Positions 34,372 through 43,808 of a DNA stretch of 64,000 nt are shown here, piece after piece (positions within the stretch are counted from its first letter, which is position 1; each line of letters begins with the position of its first letter). Under the pieces are notes generated by a model. The model saw nothing but the letters and a program-made list of their open reading frames with translations, ran no database searches and was not told the DNA's origin. A program made the translations under genes and the position numbers. Source of the stretch: Tricholomella constricta (Eukaryota > Basidiomycota > Agaricomycetes > Agaricales > Lyophyllaceae); the NCBI GenBank assembly GCA_013368375.1, contig JAACJP010000045.1, positions 268,592 to 332,591 of the forward strand. Reading direction: 5' to 3'.

Positions 34372-36729
34372 TCAATTGAGGCGCGGTTTTTTCGCCGCGG
34401 CCTCATCCAAATCGTCATCTGCCTTCCGCTTTTCACCATCTGTGCTGATGGGAGCCTTGCTACGCGTCCGGTGAAGTGGCTCACCATCTTGATCCATAGG
34501 TGCCGGTGTGCGGCTACGTGACCGTGAGCGACGAGTTGTAGCGGTTGGAGGGGGAGCTAGGTGTTCAGTCTCCGGGGTTGGCGAAGTCACTTGGAGGGTA
34601 GGCGGCAAAGGTGGGGGAGGGCTGTCCGGCACATGTGGAAAGGGCGAGGGGGATGGCGACGGTGGTGGTGGTGATGGTGATGGTGGTGGTGGTGGTGGTG
34701 GTGGTGGTGGCAGGGTGGTGGTTGGTTGGGGCGGGGACACCGGTGCTGGGAAGTCAGCCGCGGCATGCATGTCCGCGGTGTCCATGTCCATGGGGCTCGC
34801 CGCGGCGTGAAGGTCGTCAGACTCCTCAGTACCAAGAGGCTGCTCACCACCTTCTGCGCCGTCTCCCGCCGCGGCATCGACGTTGTTGGGGGGGAAGCTA
34901 CTGCCGCGGCATCAACGTTGGGGGAAGACTCACCCTCCGTCTCACTTGCCTCCTGCATCACCACCCTCTTTCTAAACACCCGGCACTCCATAGAGTCCAC
35001 TCGGTCTGTCAGGACCGCAATGGATGCTGACATCCGGCGGACCGCCTCTGTCAACACTCCAACCCGTCGAGACATCTTCCCGAGAGCCTCAGAGTGACCC
35101 TCCCTCCCTTGCTCCAGCTGCTCAATCTTGGCCTCCTGGGCAGTGACCTCAGAACGGAGGTTTGTGGTGTCCTCATCCATGGCGTCGGCAAAGTCTTCCA
35201 GCTCACGCACTGTCCCCTTGATTGACCTGATGGTGGAAGACATTTCATCATCGTTTACTGCGGCATGAGGGGTCAGGGCCACCGCGGTGACGGGAGGAAT
35301 AGGGGCCGCGGTGGGGGGAGCGGTGGGAGCGCCAGGAGTGGGGGCCGCGGCCTTGTGAGATGCACCTCTATCTTTCCCTACTCTTAATTAGCTTTGAAAC
35401 TGAAATACAAATTTTACACTTACTTGGTTTGCTGGGCCCAGCCACCGGGACCTCATCACCCACCACTCTTGAAGTCCCAGCTGACTTCTTCCTCAAGGGG
35501 CCATATGTGCAGTGCCTCTTCTTGTCACGGCAAGCTTGACATGCCGTGGCTGAGGATGCTTGCTTCCTGCATTCTTGATTGAAGCGAACGCAGGCACTGC
35601 AGGGCGGGTGGTAGAGTGTTGGGTTGTAGGGGGCGGGGGCTGTTCTCTGGGCACCAGCAGGGTCTGCATCTGAGTCAACTTCCATGTAAGTTGTCTCCCC
35701 ACCGCTTTCTGCTCCCAGTGCGGTGAAGGTGGCCGCGGTCGATGAGTGGATGGGCTCCCCCACTGTGATGGTCGTCTTGTGGGGGGTGTGGGGGGGTGCG
35801 GGTGCCTTTTGCTTACCCTTGTCCTTCTTGGTGGCCTTGGGTTTGGGAGCGCGGGCCTTTGCCACCGCGGCCGCGGCCTCCTCCTCTCTCTTCCGCACCG
35901 CAGCCTCCTCCTCTCTCTTCCGCACCGCAGCCTCCTCCTCTCTCTTCCGCACCGCGGCCTCCTCCTCTCTCTTCCGCACCGCGGCCTCCTCCTCTCTTTT
36001 CCTCGCCTCCCCTCTTTTCCTCGCCTCCTCCCTTTTGCGCGCCGCGGCCTCCTCCACTTCTTTCTGTGCCGCCGCGGCCTCTTCTCTCTTCCGTGCCTCC
36101 AGTTCCCTCTTTGCCTTCTTGCTCGCCCTCTTCTCTTCCTGCTCCCTCACCCTCTTCTCTTCCTCCTCCCTCACCCTCCTCTCTTCCCGCTCCCTCACCG
36201 CAGCCTCCTTCATTCGTGCCGCGGCCTCCGCCTTGGTCTTTCTTGCCGCGGCCGCGTCCTTTTCTGCTTCGGCCTTCCTTTTTGCCACCTTCTTTGCGAC
36301 AATGTCATCAGCGACAAGGCTTGCCGCGGTCCCCGCCTGGACCTTTGATGACCCCTCACCCCTGTCCTCCTTCTCCTCCACCACGGTGACCCGCTTCTTG
36401 AACTCCGCAGCCTGCGTCCGGTACGCGGCGAGGTGCTCAGCAAACTTCTCGGTCTCACGAGAGACCTTTTGAAGCAGCTTGAGCGTGAGCCCAAAGAACG
36501 AGCTGTTGAATAGCTTGATTGTTTGGGGGTCTCGGATGCCGGAGACGCGTATGTAGAAGTCCTTCTGCTCAAATATTCAATAATTGGAAAAGAAAAAAAA
36601 AATTAAAAAGCGATGCTTACCGAGTCCTTGTAGATGGCGACGAACTCATCGCGCATCCCAGCCTTTACGGCCTTGAGGAGCCTCCGGTCAGTCGCAGCGA
36701 GGGTGGTTTGAACGGCGGAAGAATCCATC
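34372..36729 (-). CDS. KDZ-element protein: cysteine cluster, long charged coiled coil, Pro-rich tail
   Basis: Exons 36729-36621, 36564-35424 and 35377-34372. After Phe-Tyr-Ile-Arg-Val-Ser-Gly-Ile-Arg-Asp-Pro comes about 190 residues of Ala/Glu/Arg/Lys helix. It includes five tandem RKREEEAAV-type repeats encoded by CCGCGG- and CCGCAG-bearing units. Next is a fungal cysteine cluster (CSACVRFNQEC...CQACRDKKRHC), which resembles a zinc-binuclear-like domain of Agaricomycete proteins, then a second coiled coil and a Pro-rich tail ending in a basic run. A run of seven G at 34888-34894 shifts the frame before the tail, so this copy is either broken or misread at a homopolymer. It was not recognised as a named family; DNA or chromatin binding is an inference from the cluster. 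Confidence 0.65.
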
Positions 36730-36918
36730 AAAGTTAATGTAAGGTGATCGGGTGGAAGAGGGTGCGCGGTGCGGGGGAAGTTGTGGTTGGGAAGAGAGAG
36801 AGGCGGTGAAATTTTTTTCAACATCAGTCACATGACCTTATCTCATCAATCCATCGATCAAACAAATTCACATAAAGTGCTTGGTCTCGGTCTTCAAAAT
36901 CAATCAACTCCCCCCATT

Positions 36919-37579
36919 ATGAACAACGAAGCCTCTGAAGGACACCGCGGTGAGAACCCCCGCGGTGCCAATTCCTCCCGTGTTGTGCAGTCCAGCACCG
37001 CGGCACCTCCCACTGGCTATTCTGTCATTGCCACTGAAAACGGGGACTATCTGGTGCCAAAGTTCCTCGTTCCTGTGACCGAACGTGCACTCATGGTCCA
37101 GCCAATGGACTCAACCTTTCCTGCTGGGGTGAGCCCAATTGAAAGCTTTTCTTTCTGCACACCACTCTGAATAATGCATTTTAGCCCTTGCCACACACAG
37201 AGGGCAAGTGCCATTTCCTAGCCCATGGAAATATCATGATACCTCCAGATCCAGTGGGTTTCAAATGATATGGGTTGAATACATACTAATATAGTTACAG
37301 CCCTTGACTGGCCGTGAGGCCTTGCAACTTCACGTAGAGGTCCTGGCATACCAACAGCAATATGGCGGAACATATGCCGCGGCATCGCGCCAGCTTTATT
37401 TGGCAGAAGTTGCAAAGCTTGAAAGTGTGGCCGCGGCACACAATGCCTTCAGTAATCTGCGTTCTCAAATCGATGGTCCACAGTCAGGTAACATGATAGA
37501 CAAAAAGGGAAAGGGAAAGGACAGAGAAAAGGACGAGAGGCCAAAACCCAAAGCTAAGAAGGGAAAGAGGGCAAAATAG
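36919..37579 (+). CDS. small KDZ-element protein, three exons, basic tail
   Basis: Exons 36919-37128, 37203-37253 and 37301-37579 give 179 residues in phase. The middle reads Tyr-Leu-Val-Pro-Lys-Phe-Leu-Val-Pro, then a helical part with Tyr-Ala-Ala-Ala-Ser-Arg-Gln-Leu-Tyr, and a Lys-rich tail ending Lys-Gly-Lys-Arg-Ala-Lys. The middle junctions are the least certain part. No family was recognised. It starts divergently from the coiled-coil gene at 36729, 190 bp away, and ends just before the right inverted repeat. Confidence 0.6.
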
Positions 37580-37689
37580 TTTACACTTGACAATTGAAGC
37601 ACATTTATCACAAGTCTTGCCACTATGTCCTTTTGAAACACCGCGGTATTACACGAAACAGAAAGTAGGTTGTTGACAAGTGAATATTG

Positions 37690-38821
37690 ATACCATGATG
37701 CCTTGTACACAACCGCTACACCGTGCAGCTCGATACATTGTGTGATGCATGCCGCGGCACTAAATGTGTTTGCCGCGGCAGTGGTACATTGTATTATGCA
37801 TGCCGCGGCACCAGAAGATGTACCTGCAACGGACCCGCTGGCCCCGTCCCACACGATACGTTGTACCACCCGCTACACCGTGCTGCCCGATACACTGTAT
37901 TATGCATGCCGCGGCAGTGCTAGATTGAATCTCATGCCGCGGCACCAACTGATGTACCTGTAACGGACCCGCTGGCCCCGTCCCACACGATACCTTGTAC
38001 CACCCGCTACACCGTGCTGCCCGATACACTGTATTATGCATGCCGCAGCAGTGCTAGATTGAATCTCATGCCGCGGCACCAACTGATGTACCTGTAACGG
38101 ACCCGCTGGCCCCGTCCCACACGATACCTTGTACCACCCGCTACACCGTGCTGCCCGATACACTGTATTATGCATGCCGCGGCAGTGCTAGATTGAATCT
38201 CATGCCGCGGCACCAACTGATGTACCTGTAACGGACCCGCTGGCCCCGTCCCACACGATACCTTGTACACACCCGCTACACCGTGCTGCCCGATACATTG
38301 TGTTATGCATGCCGCGGCACCAATTATGAATGCCGCGGCGTGGCAGCCACGGCGTGCCGTCCTGCCAAAACTTTCTCGCGGCACCAACTGATGTACCTGT
38401 AACGGACCCGCTGGCCCCGTCCCACACGATACCTTGTACACACCCGCTACACCGTGCTGCCCGATACATTGTGTTATGCATGCCGCGGCACCAATTATGA
38501 ATGCCGCGGCGTGGCAGCCACGGCGTGCCGTCCTGCCAAAACTTTCTGACCTTCCTTGTACAAACCCGCTGCACCGTGCAATCCGCTACACTGTATCGTG
38601 CATGCCGCGGTGTGCATCGTATCAGGCCTGTCAGCACAGACCAGCGGGACCCGCTGACACCGTCTGAGTGGATACATTGTATAAGGCCCGCTGCGCCGTG
38701 AGCATTGATACGATGTATGAGGCCCGCTGGAGACACAGCGGGCCCGCTCGTTCCGTCAAACACACTACATGTATTGGCCCTGTGGGCCGTGACATACAAT
38801 ACACTGTGATGCCCCTACCTG
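37690..38821 (-). repeat. right terminal inverted repeat of KDZ element
   Basis: Reverse complement of the left array: the same 134-bp units (for example near 37900 and 38034) and the same outer ~280 bp. A ~175-bp segment containing CCAAAACTTTCT is duplicated (38306-38385 region and 38480-38548 region) and is absent from the left repeat. Thirteen or so CCGCGG sites occur. It ends ...CTACCTG at 38821, followed by CTAAGAG. Confidence 0.87.
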
Positions 38822-38828
38822 CTAAGAG

Positions 38829-39247
38829 TCGGTGATCTGGCTTTACCATATAAACAATCCCATGTAGTACCTACCGTTCTCCAGTGAATTATAGCCCGTA
38901 TTTTCCCTCACGTTCAGAGTTAATAGCTCAAAAACCATCGTCTTCGCCGTCTCCGCACCGTCCTCATCGTATAAACCCGTCACAAACCGCTGTGACCGTC
39001 GCCACTGTAGTAAATCTCGTAAACCGCGGTATCTGTTCGCCCGTAACCGCCGCCCGAACCCGTGAGTTCTCCGTTTTAGCATCGTTCGTCTCGTTGTCGC
39101 GTCACCGACATCAACAGTCGCGTCGCCGACCCGTTCCAGCCGGGAACTATCGCATACGGTCGCGCTCGTCGCATCGTCGTCGGTTCGACTAATATCGAGT
39201 CGGGTCGTCTTTACCTTCGTCCAGACCATCCTTTTAGCCCTACACAC
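38829..39247 (+). repeat. right part of presumed 5' LTR of element C
   Basis: Continues element C composition after the KDZ insertion, with a TATAAA at about 38850. The suggested end is ...CCCTACACA near 39247, followed by CTGGCGTG, a possible TGG-type primer site. Together with 23076-23497 it would make an LTR of about 840 bp. Boundaries are inferred, since no second LTR is present. Confidence 0.4.
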
Positions 39248-39740
39248 TGGCGTGTTTGGGAACTTTTAACACTTCTCGCCCCCTATAGTTGTTAGTTGTT
39301 TTGTTGTTGCGTACAGCACCCACAGGCCTTCTAGCGCTATCATTCTGGAGCCCACCGCGAGGGATTTAAAAACCACCGCCGAACACGCAACCTTCTTACA
39401 CTTCTTCGTAAAAACCTACGACGCGGCGACCATTCCGCCGGAAACTCGATAAGAGACGAGAGCCCGAACCCTTCGTGCCGAAATCCGCGCTGTCTTCGGA
39501 GAGGCCGACACCGACTCAGAATCCCTCTCCCCGCTCTTTCACTCAGTAACCCCACATCGCGCGATCCACAACAACCTCAGTCCCCTGTTCTATAGCCCTT
39601 TATCAGATCTACCATCGCCTATCCCGACCGACCGAACCCCGTCTCGTGAACCGACCGCCCGAACCAACTCAGACTCCGACCCCTTTGCGTCGGAACTCCC
39701 TACTACCGATCAAGGAGTAGAATTTAGACTCACTCCCCTA

Positions 39741-42119
39741 TTGCCTGCGACGCCCGAAACCTCAGATTCTTCCTCACCGTCATATTCCCCCTCTCCGTCC
39801 CCTCTTCAGAAACCAACACCATCTGTCATGGCACAACCACTGATCGTTATAAAACCAATGCCCGCGCGCGGACAAAGTTCGGCACCGACGTTCTCACCCG
39901 AACGCGCACGCGAACTACGGCGGTATTTCTCAGACCTGGATCACCTCTTCACCGAATGTAACGTGGTAGACGAACGAGAAAAGAAAATGCACGCCACACG
40001 ATATACCGATATCGATACGGCCGACCTATGGGAACAACTCGAGGAGTTCGCGAACGGCGCACACGACGACTGGCGAAAAGCGATAATGGCACTATACCCA
40101 GGAGCTAGCGAGGAAAGGAAGTACTCGATGGCCGACCTCGATCACCTGATCAGAGAACGACACCGACTAGGGATCCAATCCAACAGCGACCTCGGAGAGT
40201 ATTACCGACAGTTCCTTCCAATCACTCAATTCCTCGTCAGCAAAGACCGACTCTCGAAAAACGAACGCGACCGCCAATTTCGCCGCGCATTCCAGTCCGA
40301 CTTATGGTCAAAAATCCATCGCAGACTCGAAATCTTAGATCCGAACCACCACCCAGACGACCCCTACTCCACCGAAAACATTCGCGCGGCGGCCGAACAC
40401 ATTCTCCACGGAACCAGCGCCGTCCGACGACAGGAAGAACCGGCGCACGCACCACCACAGATTGCGATCGCACCACGCGGACCTTTATCGGACGCGACCA
40501 AGTCACTGAACGCGAACCAACCCCTCAAATTGGAAGAGCTTTACGAGAAAATTCACCTTCTAGAACAGCACATCCACCGCTTAGAACACACTACAGGAAG
40601 CGACGGCAATCGGCCAAATCGGGTACCTCATGACAACTGCCACTTTTGTGGTGGCGAAGGACATTACATTCCCAACTGCCCCATATGTCAACAATACATG
40701 GCAGAAGGGCGCTGCCGCCGACGACCCGAAGACAACAAAATAGGACTACCGAGCGGCGCGCTCATACCACTTGGGACACCAGGCAGATACATAAAAGACA
40801 AAATCGACGAGTGGCACAGACGTAACCCCAACCAATTAGCAACAGGACAACTATCGGCTAACGCGAACCCGACCGAAGGCATGATGCTAGAAATACTACA
40901 ATTCAACGATATCACCAACCACGACTTGAAAATCGAGGATCGAATGGTCGTATTGGAGCGGGAACTCAACACATTACGCGCGCGAAAAGAAGTCTTTGAC
41001 GGAGTAGAACTCATTAGTCGCGCGCCACAGAAGCGACCTGTCACTATCGAGACCATTCAAGACGCCGACGCTCCGACCACCAAGGAAGTACCCACACCGC
41101 GAACTACACCGGACCCGAAGAAAAGCGACGCTAAAGCTCCCCCACTACCATCCAACATACCGCTGATCCCTAGCACCAGAGCCGACCCCGCGACCGCTAC
41201 GCGCGACAAAGCGCCAATTCATCCGTTCTCCAATATTCCCGACAATCGCTACGTACCTCCCACCACGCGGAACTTAGCTGCCACCGAAAAAGCGAAAGCC
41301 GATAGCGCATATCGAACCCAAGCGCCCATTTCCGACCCGACTAAATCGGCCGACCTCTTTGAACGCGCGCTCGACTCGACAATGTCGGTAACCGTCAGAG
41401 AACTTTGCGGAGTCGCACCAGAGATTCGCGGAAAATTCAGGGACGCCAACACACCCAAGAGGATCATAAACAGCAACCTTATTACGGTATACAATGAAGC
41501 CCCTACGTCCGCCTACATAGAAGAGCTCGATGCACTCCCCTGCGAAGGCAATAGCGACAACGCGACGCCACCACCAGGTGCGTTAGTCACCGGCGACGTC
41601 TACGACACGTACTACCAAAACCTGTTACTGGGAGAATGCCCCGACAGACTGATCGTCGCAATGGAATCGCACGCGCTTAGATCCATCATGCTGATGGTCG
41701 ACGCAAGGGAACAAATCGAAAGTATTGTGGATAGCGGATGCCAAATCATTGCAATGTCGGAGGAGGTCTGCCATGGATTGGGAGTCAAATACGACCCAAC
41801 CATCGTTCTTCAGATGCAGTCCGCGAACGGCACGACTGACCCATCGCTCGGACTAGCGCGAAACGTACCATGCACCATAGGCGAAGTCACTCTCTACCTC
41901 CAGATGCACGTCATTCGTAACCCCGCATACGACATACTCCTCGGCCGACCATTCGACGTGCTCACCTGCTCCAACGTTAAAACGCGCTCTGCTGATGACA
42001 CCATTATAACTATCACCGATCCAAACACTCAAGAAGTCATCGCGATCCCGACCTTCGCACGCGGACAGCGTCGCCGCCCCAAGAAAGACGTAAATTTTCG
42101 TATACTCTCGAGGAATTAA
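39741..42119 (+). CDS. element C Gag-protease
   Basis: 792 codons in one frame; the better start may be the Met of Met-Ala-Gln-Pro-Leu near 39828. The capsid-like region (Glu-Leu-Arg-Arg-Tyr-Phe-Ser-Asp-Leu, Thr-Ala-Asp-Leu-Trp-Glu-Gln) is typical of a common Agaricomycete gypsy type. A knuckle CHFCGGEGHYIPNC (Cys-x2-Cys-x4-His-x4-Cys) lies near residue 300. A retropepsin Val-Asp-Ser-Gly-Cys-Gln-Ile-Ile lies near residue 655, with the second-half motif Ile-Leu-Leu-Gly-Arg-Pro-Phe. The frame is intact and ends TAA just where the pol frame takes over. Confidence 0.85.
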   Translation: MPATPETSDSSSPSYSPSPSPLQKPTPSVMAQPLIVIKPMPARGQSSAPTFSPERARELRRYFSDLDHLFTECNVVDEREKKMHATRYTDIDTADLWEQLEEFANGAHDDWRKAIMALYPGASEERKYSMADLDHLIRERHRLGIQSNSDLGEYYRQFLPITQFLVSKDRLSKNERDRQFRRAFQSDLWSKIHRRLEILDPNHHPDDPYSTENIRAAAEHILHGTSAVRRQEEPAHAPPQIAIAPRGPLSDATKSLNANQPLKLEELYEKIHLLEQHIHRLEHTTGSDGNRPNRVPHDNCHFCGGEGHYIPNCPICQQYMAEGRCRRRPEDNKIGLPSGALIPLGTPGRYIKDKIDEWHRRNPNQLATGQLSANANPTEGMMLEILQFNDITNHDLKIEDRMVVLERELNTLRARKEVFDGVELISRAPQKRPVTIETIQDADAPTTKEVPTPRTTPDPKKSDAKAPPLPSNIPLIPSTRADPATATRDKAPIHPFSNIPDNRYVPPTTRNLAATEKAKADSAYRTQAPISDPTKSADLFERALDSTMSVTVRELCGVAPEIRGKFRDANTPKRIINSNLITVYNEAPTSAYIEELDALPCEGNSDNATPPPGALVTGDVYDTYYQNLLLGECPDRLIVAMESHALRSIMLMVDAREQIESIVDSGCQIIAMSEEVCHGLGVKYDPTIVLQMQSANGTTDPSLGLARNVPCTIGEVTLYLQMHVIRNPAYDILLGRPFDVLTCSNVKTRSADDTIITITDPNTQEVIAIPTFARGQRRRPKKDVNFRILSRN

Positions 42120-43211
42120 GCCATGATCACGGCGATCTCGCGCTCCTCCTCGAGTACGACCTGCGGAGCTATACCCCGACTGTTATTTCCTTTTGCGAAC
42201 TCCCTTTCGAACCTAATAGCGGCGCTACCCACGACGCCCAGCTTGCTTCACTCTACATCACAGCGCCAGGACTAGCGCCTCCCTTCCCCATCAACGAATC
42301 TTTTATCCTCACCTCACCAACGAACTCCGCCGACTCACTACCGCACTACGATCGAAACACCGGTTTACCAATTCCGACCGACACAGACACGTTCGCCGTT
42401 AAAATTAAAGGTGTACAAACCAAAAAGAAGTACAAACCCGTCGCGCAGAAAGTACGATCTATCGTCGCTAGCTGCCCCGATCACTTCAGGATAGAACGAA
42501 ACATATTGGGCGATCCCCTCGCCGACATACCGATACTACATCCCAACCCACCACCATTCCGACCCACGGGACGCTACACTCTGGAACGCAAGGAAGACCT
42601 CGACCGCGAACACCCAGGATTCCTTACCGATGCCGAACGCGCTATAATGCACGACCTCATGTGTAAACAAAACCTCGTGTTCGCATGGGACGACTCAGAG
42701 CGCGGTCGCTTCCGATCGGACTTCTTTCCACCTATTGATATCCCAGTTGTCGCACACACACCATGGATCGAACGAAACATCCCCATTCCACCAGGCATCT
42801 ACGATGAGGTTTGCGACATTATTAAGACCAAACTCGCAGCCGGCGTCTACGAGCCATCCAACTCCAGTTACCGATCGCGCTGGTTCTGTACCCTAAAGAA
42901 AAACGGTAAACTCCGCCTCGTCCACAGCCTTGAACCCCTGAACCGCGTCACCATACGACACTCAGGAGTAACACTGATCCCAGACCACGTCGCAGAACAA
43001 TTTGCCGGTCGCATTTGTGGCGCAATGTTAGACCTATTCGTAGGTTACGACGAGCGATTGATTGCACCATCGTCGCGCGACCTCACTACCTTCCAAACGC
43101 CTTTTGGCGCACTCCGCCTTGTAACCCTGCCCATGGGCTGGACTAACTCGGTACCAATATTCCATGACGATGTCACCTACATTTTACAACCCGAAATTCC
43201 CGACCACACGC
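42098..43211 (+). pseudogene. element C RT fragment, truncated by element D
   Basis: The frame open from at least 42098 (Tyr-Thr-Leu-Glu-Glu-Leu-Ser-His-Asp) is -1 relative to gag-protease. It reaches the RT fingers and palm: Trp-Phe-Cys-Thr-Leu-Lys-Lys-Asn-Gly-Lys-Leu-Arg-Leu-Val, Phe-Gln-Thr-Pro-Phe-Gly and Met-Gly-Trp-Thr-Asn-Ser. It stops before the Tyr-x-Asp-Asp catalytic box at the D LTR. There is no internal stop up to that point. Expression in an intact copy would need a -1 frameshift. Confidence 0.8.
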
Positions 43212-43521
43212 TGTTAGGGGAACTCCCTTTCGCGCCCTCCGACGCTCACCGATCGTCCCCCCGCTCATGCGATCGCTCCCCCGACCGTTCGCGATCCCGA
43301 CCCCCGACGCTCCGACCCAAGCGTCGGTGTATATACTTACACACTTCCTGTCGTTCCCATCTCTCCCTGCGCGCGCCCGACGCCGATCCCGACCACCCGA
43401 CATCCCGACGTCGGCTGTCCCAACTCGTGCCCGTACCCTGAGCCACGAGGATCGGACAGCGTCGGGAACGTGTCCATACACGCGCCGCAGACCATTCCTT
43501 GATTATTATGTACAGTACTCG

Positions 43522-43527
43522 TATATA
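43522..43527 (+). promoter_or_regulatory. TATA box of element D 5' LTR
   Basis: TATATA 31 nt upstream of the predicted self-primer start at 43553, the same layout as in element B. Confidence 0.65.
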
Positions 43528-43552
43528 GTCGGCCCACTGGCATTGGGGATCC

Positions 43553-43564
43553 TTAGTCTATTCT
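43553..43564 (+). promoter_or_regulatory. predicted RNA 5' end / self-primer of element D
   Basis: TTAGTCTATTCT is a perfect 12-nt complement of the site at 43683-43694. The matching site in B differs in both partners, so pairing is kept. Confidence 0.7.
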
Positions 43565-43682
43565 CTTCGGATTCCCCTCTGCCAGGTAAGCCCCTCTTTA
43601 CATTCCTCACTGTACTTAATATAACTTCGGATTCCCCTCTGCCAGTACGACTCAGCTCTGCTCGTGAGGTCGCCCTAACAGC

Positions 43683-43694
43683 AGAATAGACTAA
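43683..43694 (+). promoter_or_regulatory. self-priming primer binding site of element D
   Basis: AGAATAGACTAA starts two bases after the LTR end at 43680, the same offset as in B. It is complementary to 43553-43564. Confidence 0.75.
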
Positions 43695-43808
43695 ACCTAA
43701 GACCCGGCGAGGCCGACCGATCAAGCTTCTGCGTCGAAACACGTGTCTGCTACACGCAACCTGTCCAACACGCGCCCGCTCCGATCATCGCCCCAGCCCC
43801 GTCTCGAG

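Larger units (their letters stand above)
23498..38821. mobile_element. 15.3-kb KDZ DNA transposon with long inverted repeats and five genes
   Basis: The ends are inverted copies. The left end reads CACATAGAGGCATCACAG and the reversed right end reads CAGGTAGGGGCATCACAG. The outer ~280 bp match closely, and the arrays inside extend the inverted repeats to about 1.4 kb (left) and 1.1 kb (right). A direct 7-bp duplication CTAAGAG flanks both ends (23491-23497; 38822-38828). Between them lie the KDZ transposase (27136-31260, minus) and genes at 25020-26681 (minus), 31636-33979 (plus), 34372-36729 (minus) and 36919-37579 (plus). The element sits in the presumed 5' LTR of element C. CCGCGG occurs about a hundred times in it. 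KDZ elements are known as large basidiomycete transposons; the gene set here is not one I recognise from elsewhere. Confidence 0.88.
39248..43211 (+). mobile_element. Ty3/gypsy element C internal region, truncated inside RT
   Basis: Leader (39248-39740), gag-protease frame (39741-42119) and the first part of an RT frame, cut at 43211 by the LTR of element D. RNase H, integrase and a 3' LTR are absent from the window. C is a different lineage from A and B/D: its gag and protease share one long frame and RT lies in the -1 frame. Confidence 0.8.
43212..43680 (+). repeat. 5' LTR of element D
   Basis: 469-bp LTR. Differences from the 3' LTR include GATCGGACAG versus GATCGGGACAG and two substitutions. 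Confidence 0.92.

Noticed and set aside
34508..34810. Gly/Val-rich plus-strand frame
   Set aside because: It is the reverse strand of the Pro-rich tail of the coiled-coil gene, a GC-skew shadow.
35723..36472. 250-codon Ser/Ala/Leu-rich plus-strand frame
   Set aside because: Complement of the Ala/Glu/Lys coiled-coil repeats; long only because of biased composition.
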